Shown piece after piece: positions 12,101 through 24,100 of a DNA stretch of 64,000 nucleotides. The DNA is from Chionis minor (lineage: Eukaryota > Chordata > Aves > Charadriiformes > Chionididae): assembly GCA_013398295.1 (NCBI GenBank), contig VZSF01000652.1, positions 41,673-105,672 of the forward strand, read 5' to 3'. Position 1 is the stretch's first letter; each line of letters begins with the position of its first letter. Made by a program: the position numbers and the translations under genes. The notes under the pieces are model-generated. The model saw only the letters and a program-made list of their open reading frames with translations. It was not told the DNA's origin and made no database searches.

Positions 12101-15100
12101 ATAGAACCAAGTACCAGTCAGGGTGTGTAAGGAGAGAGGTAGTAAGCTTCTGGAAGAGAGGGAAGAGGAAGAGAGATCTACTTCTGATCAGAGCTGTGTA
12201 ATTAATGCATGCTAAACCAACCTTCCTGAATTGATGTGGGTTTTTGGTGTGTTCTGTTACAGCATAATTTAACTGTCATGCTTTTCTCTTGCTTTCTGTG
12301 ACGCCTGCTTTTTTTGTCTAGCTGAAACTTTCTTTGAACACAAAGGAGCAGAGTGGTTTTTTATGGCATGTGTGTGAGGTCTCTGCCTGCTGCAGTGGCA
12401 CGTAAGTGCTTCCCAGTTCGTACTGAAACACCTCAGTCAAGGAGTCACTTAAGGTCTTGTTTGCTTTTTCACCTGTGTCACGTCAGTGCATAGGTACTAA
12501 AAAAAAAAAAAATCCACCTCGAAAGCAGCTGCCTGTTACTCTTCAAAGGGTTTTTATATGTCATTTTGGTTTCTTTGTGTCTGGAGCCTTTGCAGGCAAA
12601 TTTGACTGCTGTTCTGCTGCTACTTTTAAGAATTTAATGCTGCTGTTAAAATCACAACATGTTGTAGAGGCTTCTGGATCGTTTTCCACACCGAGGCTTC
12701 TTCTGCCAGCGGGTTTTGTTGGCTGTAAGGAAGACAGGATAAGGATGCGCTGACTGAAGATGCAGCCCAACAAAGCCACTGTCCTGCTATCGAGGAAGAG
12801 TTGAGTTCCCTGCCAAACTTCAGGCGAGGTTCTGCTCTGTGCTGTGTGCCCCAGGGGAAAATATATGTCTCGTGGCCGTTTGATGTACCTGGATGTTGTC
12901 CTCAGTGCGGCAGGCGGTGGTGTGGTACCAGCCCAGAAGCAGCAAGCTCTCCATGAAGGCTGGGCTTGTCAGAGGCTGTGGTTAGGGCAGCGTCACCTGT
13001 TCCAGCCGGGACTTCAGTAAGTGAGGATTCCTCGTCAGTGAGGCTGCTTGTTAACCTTTCGCTTTGCCTGAGATGGAGCCAAGTCCAATGTCTGACTGTC
13101 TGATCCTGGGTATCAGGTAGCCAGAGCTCTCATGCCAAATGCCTGCGAGGGTGCAAATACTCAGCACTTTTTTTTCAGAAGTCCTGGGCTGTTGGAAGCT
13201 GAAAAATTATGTAACAGGAGTTGACGATGAGACCTTTGAGCTTAGGTGCTGTGCTGGTTCCAGGAGGTGCTTTTGGAGGAACGGCTGGAGCGCTTGACAT
13301 AAAGCAGAGCCCGTAGAAAAGAACCAAGCTGGAAATGTTAAATTGCAATTTTAACCTCAAAGCAGCTTCATTGTCTGGAGTTGGTGGACTTCCTTGTCTT
13401 TCTTGGCCACCTTTGTCTTGCGAACAGTGTTACAAACTTTGCTGTCAGCACAGATAGAGCTTTAAGCCTGTGTTACCTGCATCTAAATCAAGCTTTTCCC
13501 CCCCCTGCCCCCAAACGTGCTGATGTATGAATACATTTCTGTTCAGGGGTCTCCCTGAGAGAGACACATACCATGTTCTTACTTCCCATGAGATTGAAGC
13601 TCTCTGGGAACGCAGTTCTACTGTAGCGCGTGTAGCCGACACGCTGCCTGCTGTGTCTGTGAAACAATTAGAAGCCACAGTCGCCCATTTCTGACTGCGT
13701 GGACTTCTTTTGTGCTGTTTGCTGGGGATGCGGATAAACCAGACAGGGAACCATTGTTCAGCAAGTCCTGCACCTCAAAGAACCAGAGTCACCTGATAAT
13801 TTCTCCTGTTGCCTACGAGCTTTATCTGCACGCTGGATGACGAGCTTCTGGGAGCTGCTGCAGCAAGATACTACGATTGCAGGCAGCGTTAGAGGAGGTT
13901 TAGGTTGGATATTAGGAAAAACTTCTTTACTGAAAGGGTTCTCAAGCACTGGAACAGGCGGCCCAGGGAGGTGGTGGAATGGCTGTCCCTGGAGGTGTTT
14001 AAAAGCCGGGCAGACGTGGTGCTGAGGGACATGGTTTAGGGGTGGTTTTGGCGTAGGTTTATGGTTGGACTCGATGATCTTGAAGGTCTCTTCCAAGCCA
14101 AGTGATTCTATGATTCTAGGTGTGGGGAAAAAAATAACCAGTCAACAGACCTATAAATTGATACTAAAAGGATTAGGCAGGGATATACCTTTTAGAGGTA
14201 GGAGATGAGAAGTGCGCTGTGGAGTGGCCAGGCTTGTTTGTTCTTCATGACTAGCTTCTCTTTTGCCACACTTTTGTTAGAGACTGGATAAGGTGCTGGG
14301 TTTGGTCTCACTGATTAGTGTAATTATGCTGTTAGAGAGGGTCCGGGTTCTTAGATGAACAAAAGCGATGATGCCAGTAGTGACAACTGAGCTTTCTTCT
14401 GTGGTGCAAATGGAATAGATCACCAATGTTACTCTGTCTGTGCGTGCTTTATTCTGAATATGGAAGTTCCTCTTCCCTAGTGTTTTATAGTGTTGTTCTA
14501 TTTTTTTTTTTTTTTGACCCAAAGCCTGTACGTTCCTATGTTTTTCAGACAGATGAATGGCGTCTCAGCTGCATCAATAAGGAATTCTCTGTCTGTCCCT
14601 CCTACCCTCCGGTTGTCGTTGTCCCCAAATCCATCGATGATGAGGCGCTTCGGAAAGTTGCCATGTTTCGCCATGGCAGTCGCTTCCCAGTCCTCAGCTA
14701 TTATCATAAGAAGAACGGGATGGTAAGCTGCATTTGCCTAATGGGTGGACCTGGAGGAACAGTGTGAATCTGTTTTAATGAAAAAACAGCTAGTGCTCTA
14801 GGCTTAATACAGTTCGTGAGACATTCGCTCTTTTTATTTTTCCGGCTTATTAAGTGTATGCAGCGAAACTGGTTCTGGGTGATGGAATGAGTAATCTCCA
14901 TCCGAGAAATAGCTATTAACCGGCTTGTTTGGGAGCGTATGTGGCATGAGCTCGCTCCCAGCAGTGAGAGCAAGATGAGACTTGTAAAGCCACTGCTGGC
15001 ACCCTTACTTGCTTTGTCTGCCAAGCGGCTTCACGCCGAAAAGATGGCAGAAACCACATTGTCCTGTCTCTGGGTGGTGGGCTGTCTCCTTCATAACGGA

Positions 15101-18100
15101 GTCACGATGACAGCGAGCGTGCCCAGAGCCAGCACCGCTTCTGCTGTGTCACTGTCGAAAGAGTGATCAGAACAATCTGTTCTCCGAGCCGCTCTGCAAA
15201 ACGTGTTTCAGCAGCAGCGAATTCTTGGTGTTGCGCAGACTTTACCACCTCTCGGCCAGGCAAAACCTAATTGAGTGACTGATGCGCTATCATTAAGGAA
15301 TGCACTTTATGAAATTGTTGAGTAATTCTTTGTGTCTCTCGCTGCTGTAACCAGTTCTGAGGATGTTGGGATGTCCAGCCTGCGGCTTGTAAACTTGATC
15401 CCGGCTTCTGAATCAAACGCTGTAACGTGTTCTCACCTCCTGTTGCCAACATTTGTAAGCCCTGAATTAGAGGACATCTAGTCTGACTTAGTATGTTTGG
15501 GGTTTTTTTTTTTTGCTTTGCTTTAAAATCAGCTGTCCACCAGCTTCCTAACGGCCGTGCTTTCAGCTTTTTTCTCAGCTTGAGCGAAAACCATTGAAGG
15601 AAGATTTGTTCAATTATCTCTCTGAATTGTGCATGTTTCAAGTGTGAGGAATATAATAGCATTTGGCTTGGAGTGCTTGAACTTGTGACAGTAACCCTGT
15701 CTGTCACGTTGCTCTCCTGGCTCCAAGTTCTCGCATGGAGCTGGGGTTGCTGACTGGCTGCCCTCACACTTCAGTTATTTGAGCTGCTGGGATGCCTTCT
15801 GAATCGAAAGGCATTTACTAAAGAGAAATCTCAGCTAATAAATCTGTGGACCTAAGGTTTATTAGTCTAGCCACTGGGTAAAACTGTACCTAGTAGGCAT
15901 TTTTAACACATGAATGACTCAAGTCTTTTAAAAACAAGAGCTGGGGAGAGACCTTAAACATGACAATCCTGAAAATGTTAGTTTATAAAGGAGCCGTCAG
16001 CAGAGAGCCAGTTCAGTGGATCGCAAAGATGGTATTACAGGAATAATTCAAGGGATAAAGCCTGTAAGAAGATGTCTGTAACTTAAAGTGGCCTGCCAAA
16101 CCGTTGCTCAATTTGAGGGTTTCTAGTTTGTGTTATAAATAAATTCAGCCACTGCAAGGGATTGCACTTAAAAGAACTGGAGAATTCAGGGCAAGGGAGA
16201 ACAGCAGAACTAGAGGGACGTTTCTGTGCATCGGGCAGTGCAGATCAGGACGTTTGCGTGTCTGTGTCCAGGTGTGGTGGATTGAACTTGAAGCAGAAAG
16301 TGCGGTGGGGCGAGAGCAGCGCTTGCTGGTGCAGCCCCTCAGAGAAGAGCTGGAGATCCCCAGTGGAGAGCCCCCGCTTGAATTTTACCCCTGAACTGAC
16401 AGAGGAAGCTTTTTAAGGTTGAGTTATCTCGTGCTCACAAGCCTTGTAATGATTGCCCGAGTTGTAAAGGGAAACAGGAGTATCCTGTGTGGATTTCAGC
16501 AGCATGCTTCTCTAAAAAGCCTTTCTCCGTGCCTGGTGTTGAGACCTGATGTGCTGGTTTGCAGTTTGTATTTAGAGTCCTAAGAAGCCCCTCCAGTGGA
16601 GGGGTGTCCTTTGCATAGTGAGTTTAAACCCCCATTCTGGGCTTGGAGTTTAAGTGATTGATGCCTTTCAGTCGTAAGAATATCCATTTCCAGTACCTAA
16701 TTCGTGGCTGTTTGTCTCCGCAGGTCATGATGCGAAGTAGCCAGCCTCTTACAGGTACGAATGGGAGACGGTGTAAAGAAGACGAGAAACTTATTAACGC
16801 CACGCTGCGGCCTGGCAAGCGTGGCTACATCATTGATACGAGGTCCCTGAATGTTGCCCAGCAGGCCAGGGCCAAAGGAGGGGGCTTTGAACAAGAAGCA
16901 CACTATCCCCAGTGGAGGAGGATTCACAAGTGCATTGAGAGGTGGGTGGGATCACACAGGCTCTCCTCCGTGCTTGGCTTTGTCGGGTTGCATTGGCAAA
17001 GTATTTGCTTCTGTAAGTAGTGGCCATGTATCCTGGTTTTGGGTTGGTTGTTTTTTTTTTGGCAAAATCAAGGTGTGTGGATGATGAAGGTATTGGCATT
17101 GGAAAGCTGTGTTTGGTTCCTTGTTCTGAACAAGCTGCTGCAGGTTTCGGACATCGGACAGTCTTCCTCTGAGCATCTGTGGCTGCGCTCCAGCTTTCCT
17201 GTGTTCCCCTTTGCAATAATGCGCAGGAATGAGCGAGTCCATTGCTGGGAAATTCCTGCAGATGAGGCTTTGTTTGGTGGGGGTCACACTCCTCTTATCC
17301 AGGACTTTTCTCTGGGCATCTAATATTGTTTGGTCATTTGGAGACAAGTTACCATGTTAATCCAGACTCTTTTGCCCAATGTTGTTCCGCTGCTCTTAAG
17401 CCTTAGTTTTGGGGAATCCTCCTTCTACGTAGGCATGCAGTAATGTTTCTGGAGCTGTTGGAAAGCAGTTGCTCCCCTGGTCGCTGCACAGGCCAGCTCT
17501 TGAGGAGCTAATATAAGGAATTTCCTGGCTGTCGCTTTGAACTGTTTGGGTTTGCTTCTGAAAGTTTTATGTGGACTTGATTTTATGTAGACAATTTGAT
17601 GTTGGTTGTTTTACAGGTGGGCAGAAGCATCAGATAGAGAGGAACGAATAAACCACAGGATATGAAAACTAAATATCTCACACCCGTTATTTGGCTCTGT
17701 CAGCTTTTTTGAGATCTAGTCTGCTAGCTGCATCCTCTGCTAGATCTGAGCACAGATGGGATCAGGGTTAAGTGGCATTTGATCCATCAGGATTTTGGTG
17801 CTCCAGAAGGCATAGTGTGAAACAAGATGAGATAAGCAACTGGCTTTATCAGCTGCATGCTGAATACCAGCTTTCCAGGGCTTGAGGATGTAATGCAACA
17901 ACTGCAGAAACGATACAAAATGTGTTCCCTTCCCTCTCTTTTTCTCTTACATTCTTAAGCAATTAGCCAGACTAATCTTAGTGTGGCTCTACGTTGAGAA
18001 GTTGAGTCTAGTGTAAAACTTCCCGTGTTACTGTGGAGTTGTGTCCTTGTGATGGATGACTTTCAGATTACTGTTGCAGCTCTACAGGTTAAAATTCCCC

Positions 18101-21100
18101 CAAAATTTTGGTGTAGTACAGAGAATGAAGGTGCAGCATTGAAGCTTGGCTGCCACTTGTTAACGTCCATGCCAGGTTGCAGTCACACTTGTGCTTGGTA
18201 ATGGGAGTGGGACTACTGAAAACATCTCGTAGGTGGAAAATAAAAGAAAAATATATAAGAAAATACAAGAAATATGTAAGAAAATAAAAGCTCAACACAC
18301 ACACAGCGTTCAGTTAAGATAAGGTGGAGGTTGAACTGTGTAGTGCCTTACAAAACAACTTGTTTTGAAAGGTATGAGAATACCTATGTCCAAAGAATGC
18401 TATTCTGCCAGGAGTTATGCGTGGCTTGGGATTCCCCATGAAAACAGGTTTGCTGAATGAGGAGACGTGACTTCTGTAGGGTCGTACTTCTTGCAATAAC
18501 TGCATATAAATCGTCATGCTTTATTCTTGGAGCAGTGTGTTTCTGTAAGTGTGTTGTCCTGCTTGCTGTGTTACTGCTTATGTCTTCAATAACACTTTGC
18601 TTTTTCCAAAGGTTTAATATTCTGCAGGAAAGCCTCATCAAACTCGTGGAAGCTTGTAATGACCAGTCGCACAACATGGACCGCTGGCTCAGTAAACTGG
18701 AAGCTTCCAACTGGCTGACTCACATCAAGGAGATACTAACTGCAGCTTGCCTGGCGGCTCAGTGTATCGATAGGTAAATCTTTTTCAGAAAGCCTTTTGA
18801 GTTTCTCATTCACTGGTTACAGATCACTCGTTAAATAATGTTATTTCCACTTTAAATATTAGTAACTGGCCACTGTGAACTGCCTCGCTTGTACCTATGC
18901 AAGATACCATTTCATCATGTTGAAGGAATGTTCCTCCAGTAAACTATGCTTGCATTTTTAGAAGTGCAAGCCTGAAGGAGAAAATCTTGACTAACAATAT
19001 GTATTAGATCACTTAAGGTATATTCCTATGTCAGATGCAACCAATCTAATTCAGTTAGTTTTATTGAAGGTTTAGGTTAGAATGTGCACATCTGAAATGC
19101 TGTTTGGTATCCTGGTAAAGTGAGAACAGAGGGGTTTTTCAAAAAAAAAAAAGTCTTTTTTTTTTTTTTAGTTGAAAGATTCTAATATCCCACCTTGCTT
19201 CTAGAGATTAAAACAATGGCATTCCCTTGGTTTCCCCAGGAATTGGTCCAGTGCCTTTTCCTCTTGAATACTGTTATCCCCGTAGTCCTACCTAAGCAAT
19301 CCTGTTCATCCTTTATAAGTGCTTGTGTCCTCTCTTAACCTAACGTTTCTTCCATAAATGCTGCTGACTTGGCTGATGTGTCCTGGAAATGTATTCAGAC
19401 CTCAGGCTGGAGAGCAAAGGCTAGCTGTCAGGTGCCGGGATTTGCAAGACCCAACACAGGGGTCTAAACATGATGGCTTTGTGGCTCTGAGAGGGGAAAG
19501 CCCTTCTCAAAACTCAGGGAAAACCCAGCTTTTCATCCCAGCTAGGAAATGGGTTATACACAAGTAGGCTGAAATGCAGCCTCATAGGTGAAGCAGCATT
19601 AATGCATTAAAACACGAGCTGCTGTGCTTTTTAAAAGCACTGATGGTGCCTGTTTAGTCATTGACTGTGCCAGAAAAGGGTTGCTTTTTGATCAATAGTT
19701 TGTGTGTGTATAACGAGAAACATCGGTGATGAAACTCCTCTGGCTTGTTGGGACAGTGGACAAAATTTCATCATTTTTTAACCGCAGCTTTGCTTTTTCC
19801 TATTTACCTGGAGCTATGGCACGCTGGCTCGGCGTTGGTGCCTGGCCTGCCTCATTCAGAGACTGGAGACCACAGCTGAGCTGACGAGGATGGTTCAATT
19901 ATATCGGCCACGGGGTCAGATCTTGCAGCATCTTAAATGTCGGGGGCCTTGAAAGATGAAGGGGGGAAAACAGTATTATCCTGTTGTGCCCCACTTTGAG
20001 GAGCGCATGGGCTCGTGGTTTGCCTCTGCAGTTGTGCTTGGCTGTTCAGCAGCCTCTTTATCTGCCGTTGCCTGTGGGGAGGGAGAGAAATTGGGATTGT
20101 TTAGCCTGGAGAAGAGAAGGTTGAGGGGAGCCCTTACCACTCTCTACAGCTCCCTGAAAGGAGGTTTTAGCCAGGTGGGGGTCAATCTCTTCTCCCAAGG
20201 AACAAGTGACAGGACAAGAGGAAATGGCCTCAAGTTGTGCCAGGGGAGGTTTAGGTTGGATATTGGGAAAAAATTCTTTACGGAAAGGGTTCTCAAGCAT
20301 TGGAACAGGCTGCCCAGGGAGGTGGTGGAATGGCCGTCCCTGGAGGTATTTAAAAGCCAGGCAGACGTGGTGCTGAGGGACATGGGTTAGGGGTGGTTTT
20401 GGCAGTGTAGGTTTATGGTTGGACTCGATGATCTTGAAGGTCTCTTCCAACCCAAGTGATTCTATGATTCTATTCTAATATCGAAGATGATCTGTACTGT
20501 AGAGGGACTGGGTTTGTTTTCGGTGTAGGACTGTAGACAGGTTGCAATGTTCAAGTTATAGATTTTTATGCTTTTCACATCAAAAAGCAAGGGATGTGTG
20601 CAGGGTGACTTGCTTGGTAGACTGATCTTTCTTACCCGTGCTTTGCTGCATAGGTCGGGTCTCTGCACAGAAAGAAATACAACCTGCAGTTAATTTTCTT
20701 CCTGGGTGTAAGGGCGTTGTCAGAGGCGAGACATTGGGCCAAGGTTTGGGAAGAGTCAGGGGAATGAGTGGCACTTAATACCCTCGGGAGCACATGGATT
20801 AGGTTCTGATACTGTATGCAAGCACAGCCTGGGATGGAGGAAGAGGGGAGGGAATCGGCTGTCCTGGACAGCCCCCACTGCAGTATGGGGATTGACAGCA
20901 CACGGGCCCCTGGCAATGTGCAAAACCTTCCTGCCCCCGTCTCCGCGCTCTCGCTGCTCCTGGCGTCGTTCTGCTGATTCACTGGTGCTGGCTGGTGAGT
21001 GGGAAGCCTTTGTGCTTGGCTCTCTGACAAGCTGCTTCGCTCAGCACACTAACTCTTCTGCTTCTGTGCGGGCCAAGCTCTGCCCTTTCTTTCTCCTGAA

Positions 21101-24100
21101 CTGGCTTATGGGCTTAACTTTTATTGCGTTAAACCCCAGCTGAGGCCCAAATACAATTAAGCCCAGGTTTGAGCAAGAATCTCATAGTATTGTTTTGTGG
21201 AGCGTCTGGGGGGATGATCCATCTTCCTTGCAGTGCTTGTGGGAAGGTTTCAGCGAAACAATAAATGACACGAGCAAATTTTGAGATGTGTTTCCGTGCT
21301 GTAAATCCAAGGGATGCTAATTCAAACTGGTTGGCACCACAGAAGAGACTTCACCGCGCTGCTTTGGTCAGCGTGGCAAAGGTTCTTGGCAGGAAACTAA
21401 GCCTTAAGTGATGCAGAGCTCTAGTTAGTGTGGGTGAGGATCCAGGTGGAGAAGGTGCTACGTTTCCATGCTGGGTGGCGAATAAGCTTGTGGAGGGAAG
21501 GAGGGCTAGAGAACCAGCAAAACCTCAGCATTGTCAGGCTAGCAGCACTGGTGTCCATGGGATGCGTTGGCATCCATTGGGATCCTTGGGATATGTTCTG
21601 CTCATTCACACTCTTACTCCTTTCTACGTTTTTTTTCTTTCACAGGGAAGGTGCATCAGTGTTAGTCCATGGGACTGAAGGAACTGATTCAACACTCCAG
21701 GTAACTTCTCTGGCACAGATTATCCTGGATCCAAGGTGCAGGACCATACGTGGCTTTGAATCTCTTGTTGTGAGGGAGTGGCTGCAGGTAAGGAATACCT
21801 ACGGACAAACCAGCAATCTGTTCCAGTGACAGCTGTATTGAGAAATAGCCTGAGAGGCAGCGAACGGGTTGGGTTTTGTTGCAGCCCTGCTTAGTGTGAA
21901 TGGCCTTTGTCCTAAGAGCAACATCTTTAGCTGAGTCATTTGTACCTCTGGGGCCTCTGCCTCTCATGGTAGTGGTTGTGGGTTTTTTTTTGGTTTGGGG
22001 GAACTGCCTGTTTTGTGTGCTCAGGGTGAACATCTCTTTAGAGAACGCTGTTCAGACCGAAAAACAAAACCATAGTTCCAGTCTTTGTATTCTTGCGGCT
22101 GCCGGGCTTGGCCTGGTCCTTCAGCGCACCTACACCAATTTCTTCTTGGTAAAATGCTCCGGTCGAATACAGGGCTATTTACGTAGCCTGAAAAAGGCAG
22201 CCAAGTTGGTCACGGTTACTAGCAATTTGTTATTGGATGTTTGACGAAATTACGGTTGTAGAAAAGAGTAGTAACAGCATAGTTGCATGGACAGAACTAG
22301 CCCTGAAGTCTTTTTGCTACATGTGCTCACGTCCCATTGCTTTGTAAGTGATGCTCTCTCTGATTCTTACGTATAGGCTGGTCACCCTTTTCAGCAGCGC
22401 TGTGCCCAGTCAGCCTATTCAAATAGCAAGCAGAAATGGGAGGCCCCAGTGTTTCTCCTCTTTTTGGACTGTGTGTGGCAAATCCTTCGTCAGTTCCCTT
22501 GCTCTTTTGAATTCAACGAACAGTTCCTCATTATGCTCTTTGAACATGCTTACGCTTCACAGTTTGGGACTTTCCTGGGAAACAACGAAAATGAAAGGTT
22601 GGTGAGGATGCTTACTTTGAACCCTTTAAATATTGGGCTGTATCTGACAGAAAAAGTGTCTTGGTTTGAAAAAAAGGCGAGGGGGCTTGTGTGGTCTCCC
22701 TTAGTGCAGGTGAGCTTTCCTTGTTGCAGTTACATAGTCTGCTGCAATGTTAGGGAGCTTGTCCCTCTTACAGGTGGGACGTTGTGACTAAAGAAACTTG
22801 TGGCTTGGTCAGGGAGTTGGATTAGTCTTCTCCAAGTCCAAGTGAGTACCTTAGACTGTCTTTTCTCTTTCCCTGTACGGCCTTGAAAAGTCTCCGCCCA
22901 TCACCAGTTTATATAGACTCTTACGCAGAAACTGTTTCCATAAAAGAATAAGCAGCTAGAGTTCAACCGTGATGTGAGTCATAGCTGTGGGAAGCAAACT
23001 TGTCCATGCAGGCCTGGAGGAGAAGGTCAAGGCCAGAAGCTGAAGCTGGAAAGTCTGGTTCTTACCTTAACTGTCAGGGAGGAGCATGACTCTAACCTGG
23101 TGGTCCCAACATCTGTAGGAAAGGAAGGCTTTGGGTTTTGCATCACCCACTAACTGCTGAAAGCAGAAAACGTGGAGGAGGTTCTTTCAGAAGGATCTAC
23201 CTCACGGTTACACCTCGGCAAAAGTTCTGCTTGTTTGGCTGCGAGCGTTGTGATTAGGTTTGAGGTCTTCTTTGGCCATGCAGCAGTACAGCTTCAACAG
23301 AAGGACCAAAAGTCCCTCCAGGGGTAAGCTCCCACTTGGTGAAATGTGACTTGGCAATCTGCACTGGGCTGAGGTTCTGAGCGAATGCAGTGAGCTCTCG
23401 GGTGGACGCTCGCGCAGCTTTCAAAGGAAGCGGCCAGAACTGCACTGTGCTGAAGTCCACCTTGTCAGGTGATGACAGGCCTGTGCCGAGCTTCCTTACA
23501 AGCTTGTGGCACTTCAGGCACTTGAGCAGACCAGCTTCCGAATCCCAGTCTGGGTTAGATGCTGTGCTGTACCAGTGGGGCAGCTCTAGGCATGCCCCGA
23601 GTAGGGCTGCTGGAGCAGCAAACAGGGTGGAGCCTGGAAGGACTGGAGCCTCCCGTGGCAGGTAGCCACTGCCAGAGAGGTTTGGATTCCTGTTTTGAAC
23701 TTGGCAGTTCTGTTCTCAGGACTCCTGACTCCAGTAAGACCATGTCTGATGGTCTCCTGCTTAACTGAAGACCACGGAAGGAGCAGAAGGGAAAACCAGA
23801 ACTCATATTGCAGATAAGGAAGGCAATTTAAAGCTTTCTGTAAAACTCTCTGCCCTTAAAGCAATCTTTGCTTAGAAGAGGCTCTTCTGTCTTCTGCAGG
23901 GCTGCTGAACTGCTCATCTGCAAAACCGAGTTAGACTTGAAACCAATAAGATGAAATTTGAAAGAGTACTGAACGTTACATGTAATAACCTGCCTGTCAC
24001 ATCTGAACATGTCAGCCTGTGAGCACAGAAAATGGTTGAAGTCTGATGTTAAGCTTGTGCTGTCTGAAGCATTCCCAGGGATGGGAAATCTCCTGCCTGG

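Larger units (their letters stand above)
4059..14548 (+). other. MTMR9 intron 3
   Basis: This 10.5 kb intron contains four CR1 insertions (about 6785-7530, 9371-11240, 11553-11996 and 13890-14118), of both orientations. 4060-6780 and 7535-9370 show no coding frames I can support. 8868-9060 is a motif-rich stretch described separately. Confidence 0.75.
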
